From contig OX359247.1 in assembly GCA_947179485.1 (NCBI GenBank), positions 30,790,801 to 30,854,800 of the forward strand: a stretch of 64,000 bases of DNA, given 5' to 3'. This DNA is from Allacma fusca (lineage: Eukaryota > Arthropoda > Collembola > Symphypleona > Sminthuridae). Below, one piece after another: positions 49,452 to 61,158 of the stretch. Within the stretch, counting starts at the first letter, position 1, and every line of letters begins with the position of its first letter. The position numbers and the translations under genes are program-made. Under the pieces are notes generated by a model. The model searched no databases. It was not told where the DNA came from and saw only the letters and a list, made by a program, of their open reading frames with translations.

Positions 49452-50320
49452 TCATACAGTCAGATATTGAACCAGCATGAACCGTCCATACCTTTTGAAA
49501 GCTGCCAATAGTTCCTTCCCAATATCTTCCATATCATCCTCTGTCATGAGCTTCTCCAAATTGCTCTTATTAATTTTCTTGAAATCCTCCCCAGCAACAA
49601 CCATTTTAGCATTCCTGTATATTAAGCGTCTCAAAATTAAAATCTCCTACCGACAACGTCCATGCTCTCAATAAACACAATTAATATGACGCATTACTTG
49701 AGGATAAACTTCCAAGCCAGGTCTTCATACTTAACAACCTTGTAGCGCTGCGAGTCTTGGAAGATCGTCACCGCATTCTCAACAGTAATACCAACTTTCT
49801 CCAAGTACTCCACACACAGATCAACAACAAACTTTGCCTCATACTTCTCAGCCATGACCATCAAAGGAATGACATCTTCTTTTTTCTCTGTCCACTTGTT
49901 AGTGCAGATGGCCTGTAGGTAAAAATAAAATTAAACCCCCCTAATTAGAAATTGCATCCAGGTGCTTACTGAAGTAAAGCATTAATGAATACCTAAGTAT
50001 ATTTACTGCAGAATTCAGAATATTGTTCCCGATTCAAGTACCTTCAGAAGTAACCCAAAGTGTTTCTCATCCCCTTTTTCGACGACGGCAAAGTCTTTCC
50101 CCTCAGCCTCAGCGTTGGCAATAATCTTGCCAAGCCCTGGTGACAAATGTTTCAGGAAGCAGGTAATTCCACCATACTTTTTCTGACTATCTTCAACGTG
50201 GAAATAAAAGTCCCCTTCACCGTTATCAATAGCGTTGCTAATTTTTTCCACTTGCGTAAGATACTTTCTGGGTGCAGCAGAAGGTTGGATTTGTTCCATA
50301 ACTGCTACTGAGGATGCCAT
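49452..50320 (-). CDS. BTB-BACK domain protein
   Basis: Three exons on the minus strand: 50320-50042, 49912-49698 and 49614-49452. The product is 218 residues. Exon 1 has a divergent BTB/POZ fold (DFYFHVEDSQKKYGG..CFLKHLSPGLGKII), and exon 2 completes it and enters a BACK-like helical region (VMAEKYEAKFVVDLCVEYLE, ENAVTIFQDSQRY). BTB domains dimerise and often link substrates to Cullin-3 ubiquitin ligase. No Kelch, MATH or zinc-finger partner follows. The exact family is not recognised. The 3' end is uncertain: an AG|GTATGG donor lies 30 bases before the stop and could lead to a further exon near 49370. The BTB start motif is unusual (FYFHV instead of the usual D[VF].[FL].V). Confidence 0.7.
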
Positions 50321-51755
50321 GATGACTGATGTATCAATTGAAACAAAAAATATTAGTTAAACAATTATTTTTTCAAACTAAGCCAACTAAGAATTTTTCT
50401 GTTGTATGAATTTCGTCGTTCTCAAACCAAAACAGTATTAATAATGAATAGCTTCTTCCTCGACCTTCTGTGTCTCTTCGTAAACAATTATTAACACTGA
50501 GGGAGAGGGACCTTTTTTCTTTACCCGATTGCCTTTCGAATAGAGAGTAGTTTCGCCCCAGTACCAGAGGTACCTATATTAATAGACTTTTAACTTACAA
50601 TTCCTAGAACGTACTATAAATATCTACGCTCTACACTCATGTAAGTATTCGTATTATTGCTGACTGGACAATTTTTGAAAGGCAGTAGAGTAGGCATTTT
50701 GTAGACAGGCATGCAGTTACAGACACTCATGGGATGTTCGGAGTGGCCTGAGGCGAGCGTATTTTTGGTTGTCGCTTTAATGACGTTTTGACTTTGTATA
50801 ACAGTACGACGTACGTAGTTACACAGTTGTTCTTGACATAAGTATTCTAAAATGGATGTTATAGGTCATATTTTCATACTATATGGAGTAACACAATTTC
50901 TAATTTTTCTAGATAATTTTCTGCTACTCAAATAGAGTCATTCGCCACTCCTGACTCATTGTTATTTTTGGTAAATAATAATTACTTACTGTTTTGTTAA
51001 AGTTATGTTACTGATGACTAATTTTTTTGTAATGGAGATTTTAACATAGGTATTAATTAGAGCCGTATTTTTAAGTGCTACAAAGACACAATATTCTAAA
51101 TATTTTTTACGGTTTTTTGGTATTTAGTAACAGTAAGCATTTTGTTCATCGTAGTCGAAAACATGTAAAGAACTGGAACTCTGGAAGTACATATATGTAT
51201 GGAGTGCATGAATTATTATACTTTTATCTGTGTAAATATAAATATGTATATAGATGTATATTTCTTTCGCACCTAGTAATCCAAGCTTACTTTATGTTTT
51301 CTGACTGGAGTAATTATATATTTGTTTCCTGTGTACTCAGTATCAGTCATGGTTATAGAATATAGAATACCTTATAGATATGACTTTTATTGAAGTTTTC
51401 TTTCTAGCATAGTGCTCTGGCACATATATTGGACATGTCTCTGTGTAAAATTACCACTAGAAAGGTTATCGACTTATTCATCTATCTATAAAATTCTCAA
51501 GAAGTAGTAAGACTGCAGTCTTTACTAGGAGGCTAATTTGAAGCAGCGGTTCGAGGAATATAAAATCTGTACAAAAATATACCACAAATGTGCCCTTATG
51601 GGCATGGATATTATGGGCTAAGACCCAAACTCGTATCTCTTTAAGTAAGAGTAAAATAACAATGTTGGACATCACACATCATTTTATTTAGTTGAAAACA
51701 ACACTATGAAAGAAGGCTTACTTAAGGGTAAAATCTTTAACGCAAACAATAATTA
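50321..51755. other. Intergenic between the BTB gene and CDIN1
   Basis: About 1.4 kb of AT-rich sequence with chance open frames only. It should hold the BTB promoter and the CDIN1 3' UTR. Confidence 0.45.
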
Positions 51756-53486
51756 TCACTTTAAACGAGTATCGGACAGTTTTGACGGCAAGTCCTCCCA
51801 TTCCCAATTGGTGTCCATGTGTACAATGTTTGTGGGCATGTTTTCCCGGATCATGATTCCGGATGCACTGATGCTGGAGTCGTCGAGTGTGTCAACGTGA
51901 CCCAACCAGTAAATAACGAGGCCTGGCCCATACCTGGAAGAATTAAAAATAACAGTCTTCAAAATTGAGTGATTAATGTTGAGATTCACGGAGCAGGAAT
52001 TTTAAATATTGTCATGAAACGAAAGGTCATACTGTAAAGTCCTAACTACATGGTATTACCGATTTTTGTAGCTTATTAATTGGTCCTCCATGTATCCTCT
52101 GTGGGTTTCTTCATCCCCAAAAGTAGCTTTACTTTCAACCCAATTTACTATTTTCCCATCTATTCCTGGAAATCCATTAATGAATGGGCGTAACTATCGA
52201 ATACTAAAGTTTTAATGAACTAGTAGAGTTGGAGTAAAAAACTGTAAATTGGTACCAATCGGCAGTTCCAATTTGAAATCAGGTGTTTTATCATAACCAC
52301 GTTTTCGAAGTTCCTGCTCATCAATGTACAAAATCTTTAGTTCCTTTAATTTCTCCTCCAATATCACTTCATACTCTCTCCCAACTGCACTGAAATGTTT
52401 AATTTACAATTGACAGTATAAATTTTGAGAAGCACCCAAAATTGGCAGTACCTTAAATATGTTCTTAAAATGGGTTGCTACTCACTTTTTGATAGCGTCA
52501 GGTAATGGGCCGTAGAAGCTATCATGTATCGTACACTATAAAATATCAGAAGTCACCCTTAAAACAAACATTATTGATGATTGTTTCACAATGTCGAGCT
52601 CCTTAAGTGGCCATTGAACTTACCAAATGAACCTCATACGATAGGTTGGGATTTTCTATTTCTGTCGTGTCCTTTATCAACCGGGAAACCTCGGATTTTA
52701 AAGCCATTAGATTAATAGGGGGAACACGTGTGGGCGTGTTAGACGATTCGGCCGTGTCCTTCTTACTTTCCTTGTGTCTCATGGTCCGCTGTTGTTGCTG
52801 CGACCTCAGGTACCCTTCCAAAACAAATCTGGCCATCAAAGTTGGACACAGCTCGGCATTGGCTGCCATCCGAACTATTATTCCAGGAGGCTCCTTCTTT
52901 ACCACGGCATTTTCGTACCTATGACAAACAATAATAATGATTATTATTATATACACTTTACTCAACAAAATAACCCTAAGGTAGCAGTTAGCAGCAGTAT
53001 CTTCTATTGCTAGTGATAATTTATGAATTTACTCCTCATAGTAAGCTGTAATTTTTTCAGAGTTATTATGACTCGCATGGGTCTTCTTCATCTTCCGTTG
53101 AACATAGTTGCCCAAGATACTTCCAAGAGTCAAAGGTGATACACTGAAAATAAAGGAAATAATAATGACCATGCATTCTTATGCTACCCTCAACAACGAA
53201 ATTATCTTCGGTCAATTCAACAGATCTAGCCTGGAACTATTGACACGTGCACTGAATTTTCGACAATCTTTCATTTTGTGGCTGCTCCCAATTAAACTAT
53301 TACGACTAACGACTCATTTTAAATTAACATACCAGTTATAATTTACAATGAGTACTTGTTACTTCTAATAAAATTATTACATAATACTTACGTCGGATAT
53401 TTCTCCTCCAATCTCGAATGTGCATTTTGGAGGCTAGTTTCAGAGATCGATGTCAGGATTTCGTCATACAATTTTTTTGAAATCAT
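51756..53486 (-). CDS. CDIN1: CDAN1-interacting nuclease 1 (C15orf41 homologue)
   Basis: Seven exons on the minus strand: 53486-53392, 53143-53033, 52918-52624, 52535-52486, 52389-52256, 52165-52060 and 51933-51756. The product is 322 residues against about 281 in human. CDIN1 binds codanin-1; mutations of either cause congenital dyserythropoietic anaemia type I, and it carries a PD-(D/E)XK nuclease fold. N-terminal helical parts match (RKMKKTHASHNNSEKI, ELCPTLMARFVLE). The nuclease core is GYDKTPDFKLELPIG, then IVNWVESKATFGDE, giving D221, E239 and K241 as the catalytic triad, followed by YGPGLVIYWLG. The extra length is a polar loop after exon 3 (QQQQRTMRHKESKKDT region) and a longer tail. 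The gene looks intact. Confidence 0.92.
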
Positions 53487-54149
53487 GGTTTATTAAATTC
53501 CTTTTAACTTTCTCTTCCAAGTTGCCACTTTTATCTTTTTCTGTGGAACCTGAACTATCCTGGTGCAATTAGGTACTTAATCACTACTAAACATATATAC
53601 ACAACATTGTTGGTCTCTAATATTTTTATTTACTCCTGTCATTGAACTAAAATGTCAGAGTTTAAAATCTTAATAATATGATAAACAGTTCAAAGAATTT
53701 TTCTTTCAGGTGTTTCTCCAGTGACTGACTACATTGCATACATAATAAGTATGCATATGTAGTACGTAGTTGCTTTAAATTTATTACGCACGTTATATGA
53801 AAAATAGATGTAAGTACCTTATGGTAAAAACCCAACAAATATTATAACGCGGAAGATTCCATGTTGACATTTGACTCCCGCCCTATTTCTCGCAGTCTTT
53901 AGAGTTTCACAATTTAAGTTTGGTAAATTACGTCAATAATTTATTCCGTATTTATAATAAGTACTTACTTACTAATTTTTAGATTTAGATTACAGACAGA
54001 ATTTTCAAAGCTGTACTTTATTTTAGGAGGATAACACTACTAACAAATTCATTAAATAATTGTAGTGTCTACTGTATTAAGTTTACAAACTCTTGGAATC
54101 TTCATTTAGAAGATTCCATGCACATGGCAGGGCTCACTTCATTTCCAAA

Positions 54150-54440
54150 ATGATGGCTTCCAAATTGTTTCCAAAATCTGCTTTTCTCAAATTATTTTTC
54201 GAAAAGTTCCAAGAAATGCTCCAAGAATACAAAACCAAAAACAAAACCAAAGGCAATGCATTTTGGTACTTCCTTGGGATTCTTACTGCCTGTGTGGCAG
54301 GTATTGTGTCACAGAAAATCTGGGGTAAGTTGAGCTATAAAAAAAGTTTCTGTAGCGAGAAATCTAGATTACCTACATCTACATCTATTGTAATAAATTG
54401 TAAGATACAGCCAAGTTCGGATTTCCAAACTCACGATTAA
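54150..54440 (+). CDS. Possible small single-pass membrane protein (uncertain)
   Basis: An ATG at 54150 opens a frame with a Lys-rich amphipathic N-terminus (MMASKLFPKSAFLKLFFEKF) and one clear membrane segment (NAFWYFLGILTACVAGIVSQ). A strong donor, G|GTAAGT, falls at 54324/54325 just after the membrane segment. The coding part may therefore be only 54150-54324, with later exons I could not identify. Read straight on, it stops at 54440 after 96 residues, and the last 38 look non-coding. The layout would fit a short mitochondrial or ER membrane protein. No family is recognised. It is divergent from CDIN1. Confidence 0.35.
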   Translation: MMASKLFPKSAFLKLFFEKFQEMLQEYKTKNKTKGNAFWYFLGILTACVAGIVSQKIWGKLSYKKSFCSEKSRLPTSTSIVINCKIQPSSDFQTHD

Positions 54441-56041
54441 AGCAACGTTATGTAAGGCCCCTGGAGCTGGTCAACATTTTTCAATACAAACGATCAGCCT
54501 AAATTCCAAGGCTTCAGAAACCCACGTGTCTCGGTCTCCGTTTTAAATGGCTTTTTTGGAAATAGAGTAAAAGAAAAATTTACAGTTTGCAGCAGCGAAA
54601 TTGAAGAGCTTTTTCAAGAGTTGCTTACGTTACACATTGATTGATTTTAAGGAAACAAAATTATTCCAGATTTAGAATTTTAAATGTATTTTAGCATGGG
54701 AATATTCAGGAAACTCAGGTTACACTATGGACCAAAAAATGGAACTTTTTGAAATTTCGTAACTTTTACTCCAATAATCGCCGGTTTTCATTTAAATTGT
54801 TGTATTTTTAAGTTTGCTGTAATATTATTTGTGTCTTTGTTTGTATTTTGTTGCATGTGCAAATCACAAACAAATTTGCAAAATTTCCGTTGGAGTTTTT
54901 GTGCGCCCAGCTACTGAAAATTCGCAATTTCAAAGTGCATTTAAAATTGTCAATGGAACACTTCAAGTGCCATCGGCCCTTTTGATAACACAAAGTCTCA
55001 AGTACCTGTGGATTATGTTTACCAAAATTTCATTGTTCATGTTTGAAACTCATGATCACCTCGAAAAAATAAATTGTAGTGCTTTGTAAATGGTTGGTAC
55101 ATAGGTGATATCTTACCGAAAAATTGCTCTAAAAAGCCGTTTATAATTACAAGTATCTCTGAAACCTGCTGGTACTCCATCGGGTAAAAATGCGAGGAAA
55201 TAGAGACTAATCCGGCAGTGATTTTAAGCCATTGAACATTAATATTGATCAACTTGTTTGGTTTATATTGGGTAAAAGGGTTTTTGGTAGGCGAGTGAAA
55301 ACATAGATTTGCTTTTTACAGTCTAGAGGTGGCTGTTAACAAAAGCAACTCTCAAAATTATGTTTTAAATAAATCAAGAGCTAAAATCGAGAAGTTCCTT
55401 TTGCGTCCTCAAAAGTTGAAAACAAGTTTTTGGTAGACAATGATAGAAGAATTCCCTTAGAAAGCAACTTATCGTATGTGGTTCTTGTGCCTCTCATTTA
55501 TTTCCAACTTTTGGATTTGTGGACATTTTTTTACAATTTGCCCAGTGTCAGAAATCTTTAAGAAATATTTTAAAGAAATTAATCTTCAGAAAAGGTTAAT
55601 TAAAATTTCTATATTACTGTGAATGTGAATCTTTGTTTTGAAAAATATTTAACAATGGCGGAATTAATTATTTCAAATTAATTTTAAACTCATAATCAGC
55701 TGTTGCGCGCAAGATTAAATTTTTATGATTTTGGAGCAAAAGTTATTAATCATATTAAATCTGTGTTTTGCGCCCTTGCCAATGACTATATATATACAAT
55801 TAATATAGTAATCATTTCTTCAGACCACATTACAGTACTACTTGCTACATTATATATTATGTACCAACCACAAAACCAAACACGAAAAATATAGCTAAGT
55901 AAAATAATTAGCATAATTATTATTAAAATACTTCGTACATACGTTATAAAAATTGTAGAAGGATAGAGAGCATTAACATTCATTCTCATTTCTATCATTC
56001 ACACACATACACATGTATGATTTTCGGATTAAAAGAGAAAA
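54441..56041. other. Intergenic, no confirmed gene
   Basis: There is an open frame at about 54829-55089, but it starts without ATG and shows no similarity I know. It may hold exons of the preceding putative gene. Confidence 0.4.
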
Positions 56042-57244
56042 ATGATGGCAGAAAATGAAGCACCAAAAATATACAAAGCAGATCATGGAGATTTAAATGA
56101 GTTCCATGAGTCAAAACAATCCTTAGAGCAGGCAGATAGTACTAAAGAAATCAGCCCTGCAGTGAAAGTGATAGTGAGTGAGGAAATTTCCATTAAGCCC
56201 CAAAATAACGGCTCGATATCTCTCCTTCAGAACAACACAACACTGGCGAAATCTGAAGCACGTCTTGGGGAAGAAAATAAGATACTGAATAGTGATTGTA
56301 GCTGTTGCAAATCTAAATCTTCCCCATTCTTCATTCCATGCTCTAAACAGTACTCAGAATTTGATAACGGAGACTCAACTGAGATAGAGGACTACGTTGG
56401 ACAAACTAAGAAAAAACCTTTGAACATCTTCTCGTTATACAATTACCCAGATGAAGGAGTATTGACAAGGATTCAAGAATACAAAATCAAGTTCCCCCGA
56501 ATTAAGAAATCATTGTTGTACTCCAGTTCATCCGACTTTGCTGAGTACGAAAAACTTTTACTGGAACTGTCTCCATTATGTGCTCCAACGACCATTTATT
56601 TTCTCCAGGATCCTAGAGAAAACGTGTTCAGAGGAAAATTCAGTATTTATTGCAAATCCAAGTATAGGTCAGCCTTCAAGGTAAAATCTTCATCTTCCAA
56701 GGGCTACTATGCCGTTTCTCCTCACAGAGGATTTATCTCCCCAGGAGAAGAAATTCATTTGGTTGTGGAAGTCCGTCCTAAATTTAAGAACGCAGGTGCT
56801 GAGTGGATTAGGGAAAGTATCTTCAAAAACGCTGCGTTGGGCATCTTCACAGCTGTGGCTCCTTTAAATGCAAGAGATTCTCGTGATGCCGGACGATTTT
56901 GGGAACATTTTGAAGCGGAGCATTCTATTTTTGTGGGGGGACATTTCATCAAAAGATTTTTCGTTGTTCAGAGTAATGGTAACATTCAGTTTCCAAGTTG
57001 CACGCATAATATTTTTGACTCCATCTCTCCCTCCATTAAAAATCAAGTCAATCAAGTTCAAACCTTGGACCCTCGTGACGAAAGTAATGAGCTAAGAACC
57101 CTGCAGGTGTATAACTGTTTCCTACTGGAATTTCTCGTTTCAAAATCAAAATTCTTGGAATGTACTTTCGCAATTCAGTTAATAATCGCTGGGTTCCTCC
57201 TAGTCATTACGTGGATTCTGTTGGACCATTCTGGGGCCATTTAA
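56042..57244 (+). CDS. Tail-anchored MSP-domain protein (VAP/MOSPD-like), single exon
   Basis: A 400-residue frame with no intron. Residues 1-180 are polar and probably disordered, with a small Cys cluster (CSCCK, about 86-90). Residues about 181-310 form an MSP (major sperm protein) domain: TTIYFLQDP, FSIYCKSKYRSAFKVKSSSS, YYAVSPHRGFISPGEEIHL and VVEVRP. A C-terminal hydrophobic segment (about 373-395, AIQLIIAGFLLVITWILL) ends the protein, as in tail-anchored VAP proteins of the ER. VAP-type MSP domains bind FFAT motifs at membrane contact sites. The conserved basic FFAT-binding face was not verified. The insert between the last MSP strands (KNAGAEWIRESIF region) is longer than in VAP. No intron in 1.2 kb sets it apart from its neighbours. 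Confidence 0.8.
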   Translation: MMAENEAPKIYKADHGDLNEFHESKQSLEQADSTKEISPAVKVIVSEEISIKPQNNGSISLLQNNTTLAKSEARLGEENKILNSDCSCCKSKSSPFFIPCSKQYSEFDNGDSTEIEDYVGQTKKKPLNIFSLYNYPDEGVLTRIQEYKIKFPRIKKSLLYSSSSDFAEYEKLLLELSPLCAPTTIYFLQDPRENVFRGKFSIYCKSKYRSAFKVKSSSSKGYYAVSPHRGFISPGEEIHLVVEVRPKFKNAGAEWIRESIFKNAALGIFTAVAPLNARDSRDAGRFWEHFEAEHSIFVGGHFIKRFFVVQSNGNIQFPSCTHNIFDSISPSIKNQVNQVQTLDPRDESNELRTLQVYNCFLLEFLVSKSKFLECTFAIQLIIAGFLLVITWILLDHSGAI

Positions 57245-58524
57245 GACTTTTCGGTCTAGTTTATGCAGCCAGCTAAAATGTTATTACGTTAATGCACTTG
57301 AATAATAAGTAGTAGCTTGTTGAAACGCAGTTCACTTCTCAAGTACCGACCTGAGAGGCTGATACACTTTGTAATCAGCACTGCGGATGTCCCGTGATAA
57401 AAATGCCACCAATTACCAAAATCTCACGTGAAACAAGGAAATAATGCAACATGCTAAACACATGCAAGATAGTGTTTATGCTCACATATCATCGATCATA
57501 GAATGAACAGAAAGAAGGTCAGTCATGCAAGCAATTGACCATTGGAATTGAGTGCATTGCAAATGATAACAGAAATGATCACACCAACACCAAAGACGCC
57601 GATTAGTCACGCATACGTTTTAATTATGTACGTGATGTTCTGGACACCTGAATTGATCCTTGAATAATTAAAATGTATCTGAAAATTATGTACTTGATGT
57701 TCTGGACCCCTGAATTGATCCTTGAATAATTAAAATGTATCTGAAAATTATTTGCGCATAGTTTTAAGATTGGATACATTTTTTTACATATGCACTGATT
57801 GGCGTGCACATATGTGAACAAACCGGAATCTTGTATCAACCGCAACAATACAGTCTCGTTTCATAAAAATGTAATGATAAAATATAGTAACTATACACAA
57901 TAATAATGAGCTAATTGTAAAATGTCTAGATTAGCTGTGTGTAGTTTATAAAATGAGAAAGGCAAATGAACATATAATTACTTCACGATTGAATTGTGTT
58001 CGAAAAAGTTGTGACTTGGGACGCTATCGTTTCAAATATGTGAGTACTTACATACGTACATATGTATATGGTTAAGGTTACGTTACAAGTACGAGTGGGC
58101 AGCGTCTCGTGACATTTTGACTTTTGTTTATCCAAAGGACAACATTGAATAGATACATAGGCAGATAATATCCGATATTTACAGCAACCAGCAACTATTA
58201 ATGAATTGTTATTTTATATAGTTAGTTACAGCGGCACACTCGTGATCATGACTATGACACTTCAACCTGGAGTCTGAACTTGTGTTTTGGGCGGACTATA
58301 TATACGTAAATTTATTTTATCGCGTGGGATTTCAGCTTCTAAAGCGAAAGGAGATTCTGATTGGGAGTTCTGATAGTTATTCGGGAACTACAATGCACGC
58401 ATATTGTTCAGAATTTTTAATTTAATTTCAGTAGTGTATATTGGGTTGGAATACCTGCATCGATTTGTATCAAAATATTTAACAGCTGTAATAGTAGTTT
58501 GAAATAGTTTTGGATATATTAAAC
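57245..58524. other. Intergenic upstream of the UGT gene
   Basis: No gene. It contains a 62-bp tandem duplication at 57622-57745 and the presumed UGT promoter. Confidence 0.5.
57622..57745. repeat. 62-bp tandem duplication, two copies
   Basis: Copy 1 at 57622-57683 and copy 2 at 57684-57745 differ at two bases (G/T at the 11th position and A/C near the 26th). A third copy starts (AATTAT) and breaks off. The low divergence suggests a recent local duplication. Confidence 0.9.
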
Positions 58525-61135
58525 ATGAAGTTCTTAAAGGAAGCAGTGTTTTTAGCTACCATAACTGTTTTAGCTCAGTTATGTTCCTCTGAAAGAATTC
58601 TGTTCCTGACGCCCTTAGGAACTAAAAGTCACAAGAACGTGTTTGAGCCACTGATTAAAGCCTTAGGAGAGCGGGGGCACAAGATGACCGTCATCGCGAA
58701 CACCAAGTCTTCAAATATGGGGGCGAATGTGACAGAGTTTGTGCCACTAGATCTGAAAAATATAAATTTCCCAAATCCCTTGGAACAGCGCAAGAAAGGA
58801 ATTTTTAGTTCATTTTGGGATTTATCGTTTGTATTCGAAGCTTGCGAGAAGATTTATCAGAATCCGGAATTCCGGAGTTATATGAACCAAACATATGATC
58901 TCGTGATCATGAACGGGTTCATGAATACCTGTTTCGTGGGCTACCTCTACAGATTGAACGTACCTTACATTTTTTATGTCTCTATGGCGGCTCCAAATTC
59001 GATCACCAGTCGGTTAGGAAATTGGTTACCACCATCTGTGGTTCCAAATCCATTACTCCCATTCTCCGATCGGATGAGTTTTTACGAAAGAGTCGTCACT
59101 ATTGCCCTTGACTGGCTCTTTATTCTTGGGAGAGATTATGAGGTTGCTCCATTGTACGAGAAAATGTACAGAAAATATTTGGGAGATGATATTCCTAGTG
59201 TCTCAGAGATTGAGGGAAATATTAGTTTGCTATTTATGAATAGCTTCTCCAATTTTCCTGCTCCTCGTCCAACCTTGCCAGATGTCATTGAAGTAGGGGG
59301 GATGCACGCTCGGCCTGCCAAACCTCTTCCTAAGGTAAGGTTCCTGCTATAAGGCAGTTTAATTTTTAGATGAACTTTTTTCCCCATTCTCTCATGCTCA
59401 GGTATATTAAAGCTTCATTAAAAGGAAAAGGTGTAATATGGAAAAACTTATTAATTTTAGTAATTATTAACTTTACGCAGGATTTGGAAGATTTTGTCTC
59501 CGGAGCAGAACACGGTTTCATCTATTTTAGTTTTGGGTCCATCATCAAGGCTAATGTTTTTCCAGAGAGCACACGAAAAATCTTTTTGAATGTATTCTCA
59601 AGATTGAAACAGCGAGTTTTATGGAAATGGGATGAAGATATGAGTGATGTGCCTCCAAATGTAAAATTAGGGAAATGGCTTCCACAGCAAGATATTTTAG
59701 GTAAACTTCCAAAGTTTCCAACTACCACTATATAAAATCCACTCGCGTCGAAACATTAAACATTAATTATATAAACTAGAGTTAGTTTCAACTCCAATGG
59801 AAATTCATAATTTCATTCCGTACTAAAATTCAGGCCACAAAAACATCCGATTATTCATAACGCACGGGGGCCTCCTCAGCACACAGGAAACTATTTACCA
59901 TGGGGTCCCTCTGCTGGGAATTCCAATGTTCCTGGATCAAGACTTGAACATGAATCAAGCTGAACATGCCGGATTTGCTTTACGGCAGGAAATATTGGAA
60001 ATTACTGAGGAAAGTCTGGAAGCACGCTTGACTGAGCTGCTGGAAAATCCCAAGTAAAAATAAAAAATCTTATAAAAAAATGACTTTATAGGCATTGGAT
60101 TTGTATTACCGTTGCTTGAACTGTACGTACACTGCGTATATACATAGTTTAGTCAACTCTGTTCCTACCATGACTTCTTTATAGAGACATTTCACCTGTT
60201 CACTAATAGTAATTAATATCTTCACTATTGTTTTTAACATGCTATTGAATTACACCTCTAGAACGGTTATTTATAATGACACTTCCTTTGGGACTCCAGA
60301 AGTGTTTGTCTCCTCCTGGAGGCACTGGTAATGTATTTTTATAATAGGATTTTTTGAGTAAGTCATTATATATGTAGTTATATAATGAGAGTTGACTGTA
60401 CTGTAATTATTATATCTAATTATATATGTACGTGCTTTTGAAACTGAGAGTGTGGAATAGTATACGAATTCGTCACTCCCAAAATAGCAGACATTGAATA
60501 CAATGATGCACATACATAAGTAATTACGCATATTGTCTCTTAAGTTATTTTTAAATGAGCATCTGCAAAAGCTTTGGAGGAAAAGCATGCCAGAGATTTC
60601 CATGTATAATCAAATGTGGTTGTCTTTGTTTTCTCAAATATACAGTATTTTAGTAGATTCGCCTTTCCTACTCAAACAAACACTGAATAGATTCTAAATT
60701 TTGCTTCGTAGAGGTCGAACGATATGAATAACCATTACACTTTTTAACTGTAAGCCAACTTTTCATGCCAACAGGATCACCGAAAGAGCCAAGTATCTTT
60801 CCCGTGCCTTCAAGGACCAAATGCAAACCCCTCTAGAAAAGGGGGTCTTCTGGGTCGAGTACCTCCTCCGCCATAAAGGGGCGTCTCACCTCCGCTCTGC
60901 CGCTCGTGACCTCACCTACTTCCAGTATCACAGTGTGGATGTCATCCTGTTCATTGTGGGCGTGGTCCTAGTCATCATCTCTTTTGTAGTGTTAATTCTT
61001 CGAGGGGTCTACTTGTTCCTTAGGAGGATTTTATCCAGGAAAGCCCCAGAAGTAAACAACACCACTACTACTATCAATAAGTCTACTAAGAGCCAAAGCA
61101 AGACAAAGGTGTCTAGTCCCAAGAAAACAAATTAA
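58525..61135 (+). CDS. UDP-glycosyltransferase (UGT, GT1 family)
   Basis: Four exons: 58525-59334, 59481-59700, 59834-60053 and 60775-61135. The product is 536 residues, a full-length UGT. It transfers sugar from a UDP-sugar (glucose in most arthropod UGTs) to small lipophilic substrates in the ER lumen, for detoxification, pigment or hormone metabolism. A signal peptide (1-22) is followed by the acceptor domain with catalytic H36 in GTKSH and D125 in NQTYD. The donor-binding signature WLPQQDILGHKN..FITHGG...QE..YHGVP..GIP.F.DQ..N is complete. A membrane segment (about 472-495) and a Lys-rich tail ending KKTN (a KKXX-type ER retrieval signal) close the protein. The ATG at 58525 directly precedes the signal peptide. 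AATAAA lies at 61153-61158. Confidence 0.93.
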
Positions 61136-61158
61136 TCTCTAATAGTTTACATAATAAA

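Noticed and set aside
54829-55089. 86-codon plus-strand open frame
   Set aside because: It has no early ATG, no splice support and no recognised similarity; it could be an exon but the evidence is too weak.
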